Shown piece after piece: positions 8,663-18,330 of a stretch of DNA of 45,624 nucleotides (position 1 is the first letter of the stretch; each line of letters begins with the position of its first letter). The translations under genes were made by a program, and so were the position numbers. Location: assembly GCF_030063475.1 (NCBI RefSeq), contig NZ_JASIRT010000039.1:1-45624 (forward strand), written 5' to 3'. The notes beneath the pieces were generated by a model. The model had not been told where the DNA came from, did not search any database, and saw only the letters and a list, made by a program, of their open reading frames with translations. The DNA comes from Roseomonas sp. E05. Lineage in GTDB: Bacteria; Pseudomonadota; Alphaproteobacteria; Acetobacterales; Acetobacteraceae.

Positions 8663-9931
8663 ATGCGGGTGCACGTCATTGGTGCCGGCCTCGCCGGGCT
8701 TTCGGCCGCCGTCGCGCTGGCCGCGCGGGGCATCCCGGTGGAACTCTCGGAGGCGGCGGCGCAGGCCGGCGGCCGCTGCCGCTCCTATCACGACGCCCGC
8801 CTCGGCATGGTGATCGACAACGGCAACCATCTCGTTCTCTCCGGCAACGCCGCCGTCGGCCGCTATTTGCGCGCCATCGGCGCCGAGGACCGGCTGACCG
8901 GCCCCGCCCGCCCGGACTTCGCCTTCCTGGACCTGCGCAGCGGCGAGGACTGGACACTCCGCCCGAATGCCGGACCGCTGCCCTGGTGGGTGCTGCATCC
9001 CGGCCGCCGCGTGCCCGGCACCCAGCCGCGCGACTACCTGGCGCTCGCCGCCCTGACCCGGCGGCACCCCGGCCAGCGGATCGGCGAGGTCCTGGCCTGC
9101 CGCGGCCCGCTCTGGGAGCGGCTGCTGCAACCCTTCCTGCTCGCCGCCCTCAACACCGAGCCGGAGGAGGGCGCCGCCGACCTCGCCGGCGCGGTGATCC
9201 GCGAGACCCTGGCGCGCGGGGGCGGTGCCAGCCTGCCGCGCATCGCCCATCCCAGCCTGGCCGCCGCCTTCGTCGATCCCGCCCTGGCGCGGCTGCGCCA
9301 GGCGGGCGCCACGATCCGCCTCGGCCGCCGCCTGCGCGGCCTGGACCTGGACGGGGAGCGCGTGGTGGCGCTCGCCTTCGCCGACGGCACCGTGCCGCTC
9401 GCGCCGGAGGATGCGCTGGTGCTGGCGGTGCCGCCCTGGGTAGCCCAGGACCTGCTGCCCGGCCTGACCGCGCCGGACACCTTCCGCGCCATCCTCAACG
9501 GCCATTTCCGCCTCGCCCCGCCGCCCGGCGCGCCGCGCATGCTCGGCCTGATCGGCGGCACGGCGGAATGGGTCTTCGCCTTCCCCGACCGCCTCTCGGT
9601 CACCGTCAGCGCCGCCGATTCCCTGCTGGACATGGAGACGGAAACCCTCACCGCCCGCCTCTGGCGCGACGTCGCCACCGCCCACCATCTGCCGGGCCCG
9701 CCGCCGCCCTGCCGTATCGTCAAGGAGAAGCGCGCCACCTTCGCCGCCACGCCGGCGCAGGAGGCGCGCCGCCCGCCCGCGCGCACGCGCTGGCGCAACC
9801 TGTTCCTCGCCGGCGACTGGACCGCGACCGGCCTGCCCGCCACCATCGAGGGCGCGCTGCGCTCCGGCGAGACGGCGGCGGCGCTCGCCCAGGCCCTGCC
9901 GCAGCGCGCGCGGGAGGCGGTGCCGGCATGA
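8663..9931 (+). CDS. hpnE: Hydroxysqualene dehydroxylase HpnE
   Basis: A 422-residue FAD-dependent amine-oxidase/phytoene-desaturase-type enzyme that reduces hydroxysqualene to squalene. The N-terminal dinucleotide motif is V-I-G-A-G-L-A-G-L (5-13), followed by a second glycine pair in A-G-G-R-C. The C-terminal FAD motif is L-A-G-D-W-T-A-T-G-L-P-A-T-I-E-G. The gene starts two bases after the hpnD stop and its TGA overlaps the shc ATG. With HpnD it forms two of the three steps of the bacterial HpnCDE squalene route. Confidence 0.93.
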   Translation: MRVHVIGAGLAGLSAAVALAARGIPVELSEAAAQAGGRCRSYHDARLGMVIDNGNHLVLSGNAAVGRYLRAIGAEDRLTGPARPDFAFLDLRSGEDWTLRPNAGPLPWWVLHPGRRVPGTQPRDYLALAALTRRHPGQRIGEVLACRGPLWERLLQPFLLAALNTEPEEGAADLAGAVIRETLARGGGASLPRIAHPSLAAAFVDPALARLRQAGATIRLGRRLRGLDLDGERVVALAFADGTVPLAPEDALVLAVPPWVAQDLLPGLTAPDTFRAILNGHFRLAPPPGAPRMLGLIGGTAEWVFAFPDRLSVTVSAADSLLDMETETLTARLWRDVATAHHLPGPPPPCRIVKEKRATFAATPAQEARRPPARTRWRNLFLAGDWTATGLPATIEGALRSGETAAALAQALPQRAREAVPA

Positions 9932-11901
9932 CGGAGGCGCTGCTCCACCCCTCCGCCGACGAGGCGGGCATCACGCTGGACGAAGCGGAGGCCGGCCTGC
10001 GCCGCGCCACCGAGGCGCTGCTCGGCCTGCAGCGGGAGGACGGCCATTGGGTCTTCGAGCTGGAGGCCGACGCCACCATTCCCGCCGAATACGTCCTGCT
10101 GCGCCACCATCTCGGCGAGCCGGACGACCTCGCGCTGGAGCGCCGCATCGGTGCCTATCTCCGCCGCATCCAGGGCGCGCATGGCGGCTGGCCGCTGTTC
10201 CATGGCGGCGACTTCGACCTCAGCGCCTCGGTGAAGGCCTATTTCTGCCTGAAGATGACCGGCGACGATCCGGAGGCGCCGCATATGCGCCGGGCGCGCG
10301 CGGCCATCCTGGCGGCGGGCGGCGCGGGGCGCGCCAATGTCTTCACCCGCATCCTGCTGGCTCTCTATGGCGAGCTGCCCTGGCGCCGCGTGCCGACCAT
10401 CCCTGTGGAGATGATGCTGCTGCCGCGCTGGTTCCCCGTGCACGTCTCGAAAATGTCCTACTGGGCGCGCACGGTGCTGGTCCCGCTGCTGGTGCTGCAT
10501 GCCGTCCGCGCACGGGCGCGCAACCCGCGGGGCGTCCGCATCCCGGAGCTCTTCGCCCCCCCGCGCCGCGCTCCGCGCCGGAAGGCGCCGAGCCACCGCA
10601 AGCCCGGCTGGGCCGCCTTCTTCAACACGCTGGACGTGCTGCTGAAGCTGTTCGAGCCCTGCTGGCCGAAGGCGCTGCGCCGCCGCGCGATCGCCCGCTG
10701 CGTGCAGTTCGTCACCGAACGGCTGAACGGCGAGGACGGGCTGGGCGCGATCTACCCGGCCATGGCCAATGCCGTGATGATGTATGACGCGCTCGGCTAT
10801 CCGCCGGAGCACCCGGACCGTGCCATCGCCCGCCGCTCGGTGGAGAAGCTGCTCGTCCTGCGCGAGGATGAGGCCTATTGCCAGCCCTGCGTCTCGCCGG
10901 TCTGGGACACCGCGCTGGTCTGCCACGCGTTGCTGGAAGTCGGCGGCGAGCGGGCCGGGGCGGCGGCGGCGCGTGGCCTCGGCTGGCTGAAGCCCTTGCA
11001 GGAGCTGGAGCTGAAGGGCGACTGGGCCACCCGCCGCCCCGAGGTGCGTCCGGGCGGCTGGGCCTTCCAGTACCGCAACGCGCATTATCCCGATCTCGAC
11101 GACACCGCCGTGGTCGTCATGGCGATGGACCGCGCCCGCGATCAGCTCCGCCTCGGCCGGGACTATGACGAGGCGATCGCCCGCGGCGCCGAATGGACGG
11201 CCGGCCTGCAAAGCCGCAACGGCGGCTGGGGCGCCTTCGACGCCGACAACACCCAGCACTACCTCAACAACATCCCCTTCGCCGACCATGGCGCGCTGCT
11301 CGACCCGCCGACCGCTGATGTCAGCGCCCGCTGCATCAGCATGCTGGCGCAGCTTGGCGAGGCGCCGGACAGCCCGCGCATGCGCGCCGCGCTCGCCTAT
11401 CTGGAGCGCGAGCAGGAGGCCGATGGAAGCTGGTTCGGCCGCTGGGGCGTGAACTACATCTACGGCACCTGGTCGGCGCTCTGCGCGCTGAACGCAGCCG
11501 GCTTCGACGGCGCCACCCCCTGCATCCGCCGCGCGGCGGACTGGCTGCTCGCCATCCAGAACCCCGATGGCGGCTGGGGCGAGGGCTGCGAAAGCTACCG
11601 GCTGGACTACAGCGGCTACGAACCGGCGCCCTCCACCGCCTCGCAGACGGCCTGGGCGCTGCTCGGCCTGATGGCGGCGGGCGAGGTGGACCACCCCGCC
11701 GTGGCGCGCGGCATCGCCTGGCTGCTGCGCATGCAGGACGAGACCGGCCTCTGGCCGCAGGAGGCCTATACCGGCGGCGGCTTCCCGCGCGTCTTCTATC
11801 TTCGCTACCACGGCTATCCGAAGTTCTTCCCGCTCTGGGCTCTGGCGCGCTACCGCAACCTGCGCTGCGCCAACCACACCCGCCCGGTGCACGGCATGTG
11901 A
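9928..11901 (+). CDS. shc: Squalene-hopene cyclase
   Basis: A 657-residue class II triterpene cyclase (HpnF) that converts squalene to hopene and diplopterol. The catalytic acid motif DxDD is D-L-D-D at residues 389-392, within P-D-L-D-D-T-A. Several QW repeats are visible (for example Q-x-x-x-G-x-W and Q-N-P-D-G-G-W-G). The length matches the family (about 630-730). A basic, Pro-rich insertion at about 205-230 (P-P-R-R-A-P-R-R-K-A-P) lies near the region that associates with the membrane. The ATG overlaps the hpnE stop, and the last codons overlap hpnG (GTGA). Confidence 0.97.
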   Translation: MTEALLHPSADEAGITLDEAEAGLRRATEALLGLQREDGHWVFELEADATIPAEYVLLRHHLGEPDDLALERRIGAYLRRIQGAHGGWPLFHGGDFDLSASVKAYFCLKMTGDDPEAPHMRRARAAILAAGGAGRANVFTRILLALYGELPWRRVPTIPVEMMLLPRWFPVHVSKMSYWARTVLVPLLVLHAVRARARNPRGVRIPELFAPPRRAPRRKAPSHRKPGWAAFFNTLDVLLKLFEPCWPKALRRRAIARCVQFVTERLNGEDGLGAIYPAMANAVMMYDALGYPPEHPDRAIARRSVEKLLVLREDEAYCQPCVSPVWDTALVCHALLEVGGERAGAAAARGLGWLKPLQELELKGDWATRRPEVRPGGWAFQYRNAHYPDLDDTAVVVMAMDRARDQLRLGRDYDEAIARGAEWTAGLQSRNGGWGAFDADNTQHYLNNIPFADHGALLDPPTADVSARCISMLAQLGEAPDSPRMRAALAYLEREQEADGSWFGRWGVNYIYGTWSALCALNAAGFDGATPCIRRAADWLLAIQNPDGGWGEGCESYRLDYSGYEPAPSTASQTAWALLGLMAAGEVDHPAVARGIAWLLRMQDETGLWPQEAYTGGGFPRVFYLRYHGYPKFFPLWALARYRNLRCANHTRPVHGM

Positions 11902-12584
11902 GGGTCCTGGTCGCAACCGGCCTGCGGCGGGAGGCGCGCATCCTCGCCGGGCCGGAGATCGAGGCGGTGGCGGGCGGTGGCGACGCGGGGCGGCTGGAGG
12001 CGGCGCTCGAAAGGCTGGCGGGGGAGGGGGCCTGCGGCCTCATCAGCATCGGCATCGCCGGCGCCCTGGCGCCCGGCCTTCACCCCGGCGACTGGCTGGT
12101 GGCCAGCGCCGTCCTGGATGGCGAGGCAGTCCTCCTCACCGACCCGGCCTGGACCGCGCGCCTCGCCGCCCGGCTGTCCGCCCGGCAGGGCACCTTCCTG
12201 GGCAGCGATGCGGTGGTCGCCGGGGCGGCGGAGAAGGTGGCGCTGCACGCGCGCACGGGCGCGGCGGCGGTGGACATGGAATCGCACATCGCCGCGCGGG
12301 TGGCGCGCCGCCACGGCCTGCCTTTCGCCGCCGCGCGCGTCATCTCGGATGCCGCGGATCGCAGCCTGCCGCCCGCCGCCCGCGTGGGGATGCGGCCCGA
12401 CGGCGGGATGGACCTCGCTGGCGTGCTGCGTGCCCTCGCCGCGAGGCCGGGCCAGCTTCCGGCCCTGATCCGCACCGGCTGGGAGGCGGAGCGCGCCTTC
12501 CGGGCGCTACTCCGCGGCCATCGTCTTCTTGGAAGCCGCCTTGGCGCTGTGGACCTCGGCGAGCTTCCGCTCGACATGGCCTGA
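11898..12584 (+). CDS. hpnG: Hopanoid-associated phosphorylase HpnG
   Basis: A 228-residue nucleoside-phosphorylase-fold protein. HpnG acts after HpnH on adenosylhopane, releasing adenine to give a ribosylhopane precursor of bacteriohopanepolyols. The phosphorylase signature is seen as I-S-I-G-I-A-G-A-L and A-V-D-M-E-S near residue 118. The start is GTG 11898, overlapping the shc stop. Unusually, the last 78 bases overlap the 3' end of hpnH on the other strand, so both proteins' C-terminal codons share DNA. The final residues (L-G-E-L-P-L-D-M-A) could be a genuine family tail or an extension into hpnH. Confidence 0.9.
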   Translation: MRVLVATGLRREARILAGPEIEAVAGGGDAGRLEAALERLAGEGACGLISIGIAGALAPGLHPGDWLVASAVLDGEAVLLTDPAWTARLAARLSARQGTFLGSDAVVAGAAEKVALHARTGAAAVDMESHIAARVARRHGLPFAAARVISDAADRSLPPAARVGMRPDGGMDLAGVLRALAARPGQLPALIRTGWEAERAFRALLRGHRLLGSRLGAVDLGELPLDMA

Positions 12585-13655
12585 AAAGACGTATTCCGCC
12601 GGGCGCTGCCGGTCGAGCGGGATGTCCTCCGCCATCGGCCCCTCGGTGCGCACGCCGCGCATCGTCACGGCGAGTGCCTTCAGCGGGTGGCGCAGCGTGT
12701 CCTGCACGGCGGTCGCCTCGAAGCCGGAATGCACCATGCAGTCGGCGCATTTCTCATAGTTGCCGACGCCGTACTTGTCCCACTCGGTGTCCTCCATCAG
12801 CTCCCTGAAGGTCTTGGCATAGCCTTCGCCGAGCAGGTAGCAGGGCTTCTGCCAGCCGAACACGGTGCGCGTCGGGTTGCCCCAGGGCGTGCAGTGATAG
12901 GCCTCATTGCCCGCCAGGAAGTTCAGGAACATGGTGGACTGGCTGAACGGCCAGGCCCTGCCGCCCTTGCCGCGCGCGAGGATGCCGCGGAACAGCTCCT
13001 TGGTCCTGGTGCGGTTCAGGAAGTGCTGCTGGTCCGGCGCGCGCTCATAGGCGTAGCCGGGCGAGACGGTGATGCCATCCAGCCCCAGCGCCTTCATGTC
13101 GTCGAGGAAGCCGGCCACCTGCGCCGGGTCGGCGTCGTTGAACAGCGTGCAGTTGATGCTGACGCGGAAGCCCTTCGACTTCGCCAGCCGGATCGCCTCC
13201 ACCGCCTTCTCATAGACGCCGCGCTGGCAGACCGACTTGTCGTGCATCGCCTGGTTGCCGTCGAGATGGATGGACCAGGTGAAGGCCGGGTGCGGCTTGT
13301 AGTCGCCGATCTTCTTGGCCAGCAGCAGCGCGTTGGTGCAGAGGATGACGAACTTCTTCCGCTCCAGGTAGCCCTGGACGATCTGCGGCATCTCCTTGTG
13401 CAGCAGCGGCTCGCCGCCGGCGATGGAGACCACGGGCGCGCCGCATTCGTCGATCGCCTGCATGCAGTCGTCATAGGAGAGGCGCTGGTTCAGGATCGGG
13501 TCGGGATAGTCGATCTTGCCGCAGCCGGCGCAGGCCAGGTTGCAGCGGAACAATGGCTCCAGCATCAGCACCAGCGGGTAGCGCTTGCGCCGCCGGAGAT
13601 GCTGCCCAACCACATAGGCCCCGATCCGGGCCGCCTGCAGCAGCGGAATTCCCAA
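12507..13655 (-). CDS. hpnH: Adenosyl-hopene transferase HpnH (radical SAM)
   Basis: A 382-residue radical SAM enzyme that adds a 5'-deoxyadenosyl group to diploptene, the first step to C35 hopanoids. The iron-sulfur motif CxxxCxxC is C38, C42, C45 in C-N-L-A-C-A-G-C-G-K. The C-terminal region holds further cysteines (C-A-D-C-M-V), as in the family. The start is TTG 13655 (M-G-I-P-L-L-Q), with AAGGA about eight bases upstream; the family nearly always begins M-G-I-P. The longer upstream frame overlaps the end of ispH and is rejected. It follows ispH by 16 bases in the same operon. Its 3' end overlaps hpnG by 78 bases on the opposite strand. Confidence 0.95.
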   Translation of the reverse strand: MGIPLLQAARIGAYVVGQHLRRRKRYPLVLMLEPLFRCNLACAGCGKIDYPDPILNQRLSYDDCMQAIDECGAPVVSIAGGEPLLHKEMPQIVQGYLERKKFVILCTNALLLAKKIGDYKPHPAFTWSIHLDGNQAMHDKSVCQRGVYEKAVEAIRLAKSKGFRVSINCTLFNDADPAQVAGFLDDMKALGLDGITVSPGYAYERAPDQQHFLNRTRTKELFRGILARGKGGRAWPFSQSTMFLNFLAGNEAYHCTPWGNPTRTVFGWQKPCYLLGEGYAKTFRELMEDTEWDKYGVGNYEKCADCMVHSGFEATAVQDTLRHPLKALAVTMRGVRTEGPMAEDIPLDRQRPAEYVFSGHVERKLAEVHSAKAASKKTMAAE

Positions 13656-13671
13656 AACTGGCTTCCTTCTC

Positions 13672-14643
13672 TCAATCCGGCCGCATGGCCACCGCGGCGG
13701 GCATGGCCTGCTCGGCCTCATGGCTCCGCAGCTCGCCCGGCAGGCGGAACTCGATCTCTTCCCGCACGCCGCTCATCTGCGCAACCTCCACCTCGGCATG
13801 GCGGCGCAGCGCTGCGATCACGTCGAGGATCAGCTCCTCGGGCGCCGAGGCGCCGGCGGTCAGGCCGACCGTCCGTACTCCTTCGAGCCAGGCCGGGTCC
13901 AGCTCGCTGCCATCGGCGATCAGGTGACTCGGCAGGCCCTGCTCCAGCCCGATCTCGCGCAGGCGGTTGGAGTTCGAACTCTTGCGGCTCCCCACCACCA
14001 GCAGCAGGTCCACCGCCCCGCACAGCTCGCGCACAGCGGATTGCCGGTGCTGGGTGGCGTAGCAGATATCCGACACGTCCGGCCCCTGCAGGTCGCGGAA
14101 GCGCGCCTTCAGCGCCGCGATCACACCGCGCGTGTCGTCCACGCTCAGCGTCGTCTGCGTCACATAGGCCATCGGCATGTCATCCGGCAGGTCGAGCCGC
14201 GCGACATCCTCGGCGGTGGAGAGGAGGTGCACCGGCGCGCCGACCTGCCCGATGGTGCCTTCCACCTCCGGGTGCCCGGCATGGCCGATCAGCACCAGCG
14301 CGCGGCCGCGCGCCACATACTGCTTGCCCTGCGCATGCACCTTGGAGACGAGCGGACAGGTGGCGTCCAGCACCGGCAGGCCGCGCTGCCGGGCCTCGTC
14401 CACCACGCCCTGGGCGACGCCATGCGCGCTGAAGATCGTCACCGCGCCGTCCGGGATCTCCGTCAGCTCCTCGACGAAGATGGCGCCCTTCTGCTTCAGC
14501 TTCTCGACCACGTGCCGGTTGTGCACGATCTCGTGGCGAACATAAACCGGCGCGCCGAACTTCTCGAGCGAACGTTCAACGATCTCGATTGCCCGCACGA
14601 CCCCGGCGCAGAAGCCTCGGGGCTGAGCTAGAAGAACCCGCAT
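13672..14643 (-). CDS. ispH: 4-hydroxy-3-methylbut-2-enyl diphosphate reductase
   Basis: A 323-residue final enzyme of the MEP isoprenoid pathway, making IPP and DMAPP. C12 in P-R-G-F-C-A-G-V, the cysteine in D-A-T-C-P-L-V and the one in D-I-C-Y-A-T-Q are the three [4Fe-4S] ligands. The proton-relay glutamate lies in H-P-E-V-E-G-T. The ATG 14643 has a strong GGAGG ten bases upstream. It is first in a two-gene operon with hpnH. Placing the C5-unit supplier beside hopanoid genes links precursor supply to triterpenoid synthesis. The frame stays open upstream, but that part has no family similarity. Confidence 0.96.
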   Translation of the reverse strand: MRVLLAQPRGFCAGVVRAIEIVERSLEKFGAPVYVRHEIVHNRHVVEKLKQKGAIFVEELTEIPDGAVTIFSAHGVAQGVVDEARQRGLPVLDATCPLVSKVHAQGKQYVARGRALVLIGHAGHPEVEGTIGQVGAPVHLLSTAEDVARLDLPDDMPMAYVTQTTLSVDDTRGVIAALKARFRDLQGPDVSDICYATQHRQSAVRELCGAVDLLLVVGSRKSSNSNRLREIGLEQGLPSHLIADGSELDPAWLEGVRTVGLTAGASAPEELILDVIAALRRHAEVEVAQMSGVREEIEFRLPGELRSHEAEQAMPAAVAMRPD

Positions 14644-14952
14644 GCAGGCCTTTCCTCCGTCTTGGCGTGCCGCCGCCGAACAGCGGCATCCAAGCATTGC
14701 TGAGGACGGGAGGCGAGGAAAACCCGTCCGTATATGCCGTCGCGCCGTGCAGACTGGACTACCACGTCGCGCGCCGCGATGCTGCCCACCTTCACAGTTT
14801 CGCGTGCACCCTGCCGGCGGCGGCCGAGCGTTCCGCCTGGAACTGCTGTGCACAGGCGGTTCGGAACGCGCCCGGGCCCTGCGGGTTGCGTTCCGCCCTG
14901 TTCCCGCGCATCGCGCTCTTTTCTTTTCCCGCCCTGTGCTAAGCACGGGCCG
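14644..14952. promoter_or_regulatory. Divergent promoter region ispH / hpnM
   Basis: A 309-base gap between the starts of ispH (-) and hpnM (+), so both promoters should lie here. I see no clean -35/-10 pair. An imperfect inverted repeat is visible at about 14829-14868 (cgttccgcctg against caggcgg-ttcg-gaacg), a candidate operator or 5' UTR hairpin. GC drops near 14710-14740 and again near 14910-14945. No coding sequence is supported. Confidence 0.4.
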
Positions 14953-15555
14953 ATGAGCACTCCGCGCCGCCTCCTTCTCGCCCTTGCCCTGTCGCTGGCC
15001 GCGGCTCCGGCCGTCGCGCAGCCGGCGGACCCGGCCGCGGCGCAGATCGAGCAGTTCCACCGCAAGTTGCTGGAGGTGATGCGGCAGGCGAAAAGCCTGG
15101 GAATCGAGGGCCGCTATCGCGAGCTCGCGCCTGCCGTGCGCCAGGCCTTCGACCTGCCGGCCATGGCGCGGCTGGCGGTCGGCTCCCGCTGGTCCGGCTT
15201 CTCGCCGGCAGAGCAGGCGGCGGTGGCGGAAGCCTTCGCGCGCATGAGCATCGCCAGCTATGCGCGCAACTTCAGCGGCTTCAGCGGGCAGAGCTTCGTC
15301 ATTGATCGCGTCGATGCGCATGGCGACGAGAAGGTGGTGGCGAGCCGGCTGATCAACCCCGGCGAATCCCCCGTGGACCTCACCTACCGCATGCGGAACG
15401 CCGGCGACGGCTGGAAGGCCGTCGATGTCCTGCACGATTCCATCAGCGAGCTCGCCATGCGCCGCTCGGAATTCTCCACCTCGGTGCGGCAGGGCGGCGC
15501 CGCCCTGCTGGTGCAGCGCCTGAACGAGCTGTCCGACCGCCTGATGCAGGGCTGA
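14953..15555 (+). CDS. hpnM: Hopanoid-associated MlaC/Ttg2D-like protein HpnM
   Basis: A 200-residue secreted protein of the MlaC (Ttg2D, toluene tolerance) family. A Sec signal peptide covers residues 1-22, with basic R-R, a Leu/Ala core and A-V-A-Q as the likely cleavage site. The mature part holds the family pattern of a helical lipid-binding fold ending in D-V-L-H-D-S-I-S. MlaC proteins carry phospholipids across the periplasm; HpnM is thought to do the like for hopanoids, working with the RND protein HpnN. The ATG was chosen because it places the signal peptide at the N-terminus. It is convergent with hpnN, with 24 bases between stops. Confidence 0.92.
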   Translation: MSTPRRLLLALALSLAAAPAVAQPADPAAAQIEQFHRKLLEVMRQAKSLGIEGRYRELAPAVRQAFDLPAMARLAVGSRWSGFSPAEQAAVAEAFARMSIASYARNFSGFSGQSFVIDRVDAHGDEKVVASRLINPGESPVDLTYRMRNAGDGWKAVDVLHDSISELAMRRSEFSTSVRQGGAALLVQRLNELSDRLMQG

Positions 15556-15579
15556 GCGCTCCCGGGCTCCGCTCTCTGC

Positions 15580-18174
15580 TCAGTCCTGCTTCGGCGGCCG
15601 CGCCAGCAGCGCCGGCTGCAGCAGCAGCGTGGCGGCCAGCACCCAGGCCAGCGAGAGCGCCAGCAGCTGCCCCATGCTCGCCGTGCCGGGATGGCGCGAG
15701 AGCCAGAGGCTGCCGAAGGCGGTCGCCGTGGTCAGGGCGCTGAACAGGATGGCGCGCGCCAGGCTGGAGGCCAGCAGCCCGCTCTCGCCCTGCCGCCAGG
15801 CCATGACGAAGTAGATGTTGAAGGCCACGCCGATGCCGAACAGCAGCGGCAGGGCGATGATGTTGGCGAAGTTCAGCGGCAGGCCCAGCAGCACGCAGGA
15901 GCCGAGGGTGAGCAGGCCGCTGAGCAGCACCGGCGCCACGGTCAGCAGCACGTCCCGCAGGCGCCGCAGCACCAGGGCCAGCAGCGCCGCGATGGCGAGG
16001 CCGGAGAGCAGCCCCGCCTCCAGGAAGGCGGCCACGATGCTGTCGGCCGCGCCCTGGATGGAGATCGGCGCCCCGGTGGCCTGCGGCGCCACCGCCTGCA
16101 CCGCCGCCGAGAAGCGGCGCAGCACCGCGTTGTCGTTCGAATCGCCGCGCGGAAAGACCTGGATGCGGGCGCGCCCGTCGGGCGCCATCCAGTCCGCCAC
16201 CAGCGTGTCCGGCAGCGTCGCCCGCGTCACCGGCCCGGCCTGCAGCAGCTCGCGCACCTGGCCGAGCAGGGTGCGCAGCGGCGGCACCAGCGCCGCCTCG
16301 GCGGCGGCGCGCGGGGCGGGCGGCCCGGCGGCGAGCTGCGCCAGCGCCCCGGCCAGCCGGCGCGCCGCCTGCGCCGGCTCCTCCGCCGCCTCGCCCGCCG
16401 CCTGGCGCAGCGCGGCGGCGGTGTCCGCCATGCTCCGCGCCACCTCGGCGTCGGTGGGCGGCGGCCGCACCGTGAGGGGGTCGAGCGTCAGCGAGAGCAG
16501 GTCCGCCGCGTCATGGACCGCCGCCAGCTTCGCCTCCTGGTCGGCCGGGATGAAGCTGCCCAGCGTCACCACCTGCGACACCTCGGGCAGGCGCGCCAGC
16601 CGTGCCGCCAGGGACTCGGCCTCGGGCAGGGAAGGGGCGAGCACGTCGATCGTGTTCGGCGTCCGGTCCGGGTCCTGCATCAGGTCGTGCAGGGTGGCCA
16701 TCGACTCCGCCTCCGCGCTGCGCAGGTGCAGCGGGTTGAAGTCGAAGCGCAGCAACGGCATCAGCGCCAGGGCGATCAGGCCCAGCGCGGCCCCGCCGGC
16801 GATCACCGCGCGGCGGCGGCGGCGCAGCCAGGCGTCCAGCGGCGCCAGCGCCTTCCAGCCCACCTCCGCGCGCTCGCCCCGCGGGCGCAGCACCGCCACC
16901 AGCGCCGGCAGCAGCGTGATGCTGAGCAGGAAGGCGACGATCATGCCGGCGCCGGCGATGGCGCCCAGTTCCGAGACGCCGAGATAGCTGGTCGGCAGGA
17001 AGGCGAGGAAGCCCACCGCCGTCGCCACCGCCGCCAGGGCCAGCGAGCCGCCCACCGCACCCCCGGCAGCCCCCAGCGCCTCCCGCAGCCCGGGATGCCG
17101 GAGCCGCTCGGCCCGGAAGCGGACGCAGAGCTGGATGCCGAAATCCACCCCCAGGCCCAGGAACAGCGGAATGAAGGCCACCGAGATCAGGTTGAACCGG
17201 CCGGCGACCAGCAGTCCCAGCCCGGCCGTCACCACCAGCCCGAGCAGCGCCGTCGCCAGGATCGCCGCCACCAGCCGGGCGGAGCGCACCGCCAGCCAGA
17301 GCATCGCCACCAGCGCCAGCAGCATGGCGGAGGCCATGATCTCCGCGCGGTCGGCGAGCGAGGCGAACTCCTCATCCGCCATCGGCACCGGCCCGGTCAG
17401 GCGCACCGTCACGCCATGCGCCGGGTCCAGCGCCAGCGCCCGCGCCGCCGCCCGCAGCGCGTCGCTCGCCGCCTTGCCCGGCTGCAGGGCGGAATAGTCC
17501 ATCACCGGCTGCACCAGGATGAAGCGCCGCGTCTGCCGTGGCCCCGGCTGGTCGCCGCTGACCAGCGCCTGCCAGGAGAAGAAGGCCGGCCGCCCTTCCA
17601 GCACCGCCGTGAAGGCATCCCCCAGCTTCGCCAGCGGGCGCTCGACCTGCGCCAGCCGCGCCTGGCCGCGATTCACCCCCTCCAGCACCGTGCCGAGCGC
17701 GCCCATGATGCCGCGCAGGCTCGGATCGGCCGCCAGCGGCCCGAGGAAGGGCTGCGCGGCGATCAACTGATCGAGCGTGGACTGCACCTCGTCCGGCGGC
17801 AGCAGCAGCAGCCCGTTGCGCGCGAAGAAGGGGCCGCCCTCCGGCCGCCGCACGCTGCGGAACAGCCCAGGCTCCGCCTGCAGCCGTTCGGAAAGGCGCG
17901 CCGCCGCCTGTTCCGCCAGTTCCGGCGTCGCGCCATCCACCACCGCCACGATCAGGTCCTGCTGCTGCGGGAAGGCGGCGTCGAAGTCCAGCTCGCCGCG
18001 CCGCCAGTCCAGCTCGGGCGAGATCAGCTCGGCGGTGTCCGTCGTCATGGCGAAGTTGCGGCTGGCATAGAGCCCCGCCGCGGCCGCCAGCACCAGCGCC
18101 AGCAGGATCGTGACCCAGGGATGGCGCGCGCTGGCGCTGACGATGCGGGCAGTCAGGGGCGTCCTGGTGGTCAC
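15580..18174 (-). CDS. hpnN: Hopanoid transporter HpnN (RND family)
   Basis: An 864-residue inner-membrane RND/MMPL-type protein that moves hopanoids towards the outer membrane. One membrane segment lies at about 18-38, a first periplasmic domain, then a five-segment bundle (about 290-440), a sixth segment (about 460-480), a second periplasmic domain with many Ala-rich helices (about 500-680), and a final bundle to the C-terminus. The length matches HpnN. GTG 18174 (M-T-T-R-T-P-L) was chosen because the first membrane segment then sits at the usual distance, and AAGG lies about eight bases upstream. ATG 18297 would add 41 Pro/Arg-rich residues. It is divergent from the ferritin-like gene, with a 156-base gap. 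Confidence 0.93.
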   Translation of the reverse strand: MTTRTPLTARIVSASARHPWVTILLALVLAAAAGLYASRNFAMTTDTAELISPELDWRRGELDFDAAFPQQQDLIVAVVDGATPELAEQAAARLSERLQAEPGLFRSVRRPEGGPFFARNGLLLLPPDEVQSTLDQLIAAQPFLGPLAADPSLRGIMGALGTVLEGVNRGQARLAQVERPLAKLGDAFTAVLEGRPAFFSWQALVSGDQPGPRQTRRFILVQPVMDYSALQPGKAASDALRAAARALALDPAHGVTVRLTGPVPMADEEFASLADRAEIMASAMLLALVAMLWLAVRSARLVAAILATALLGLVVTAGLGLLVAGRFNLISVAFIPLFLGLGVDFGIQLCVRFRAERLRHPGLREALGAAGGAVGGSLALAAVATAVGFLAFLPTSYLGVSELGAIAGAGMIVAFLLSITLLPALVAVLRPRGERAEVGWKALAPLDAWLRRRRRAVIAGGAALGLIALALMPLLRFDFNPLHLRSAEAESMATLHDLMQDPDRTPNTIDVLAPSLPEAESLAARLARLPEVSQVVTLGSFIPADQEAKLAAVHDAADLLSLTLDPLTVRPPPTDAEVARSMADTAAALRQAAGEAAEEPAQAARRLAGALAQLAAGPPAPRAAAEAALVPPLRTLLGQVRELLQAGPVTRATLPDTLVADWMAPDGRARIQVFPRGDSNDNAVLRRFSAAVQAVAPQATGAPISIQGAADSIVAAFLEAGLLSGLAIAALLALVLRRLRDVLLTVAPVLLSGLLTLGSCVLLGLPLNFANIIALPLLFGIGVAFNIYFVMAWRQGESGLLASSLARAILFSALTTATAFGSLWLSRHPGTASMGQLLALSLAWVLAATLLLQPALLARPPKQD

Positions 18175-18330
18175 ATCGGCACCTTGCTGGCAGGGCGGGA
18201 AGCGCCAGGGGAGGGAACGGCGCCGCGCGGTCGGAAGCGGGGCCTCCGCTCCGGGCGGGTTGCGCTTCCCGGAAGGAGGGTCGCTAATAGGGCCCAAGGA
18301 ATGGCCTTCGCCTGATCATCGGGTTCCCGC

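Noticed and set aside
8986-9927. N-terminal part of the long frame leading into shc
   Set aside because: It lies in another frame over hpnE; the cyclase begins at ATG 9928 with its normal N-terminus.
13656-13721. Upstream extension of hpnH
   Set aside because: Overlaps the ispH end; family members begin M-G-I-P, which here is the TTG at 13655 with a good ribosome site.
15691-18315. 874-codon plus-strand frame opposite hpnN
   Set aside because: A Gln/His/Arg-rich mirror of hpnN with no domain; hpnN has clear membrane segments and family length.
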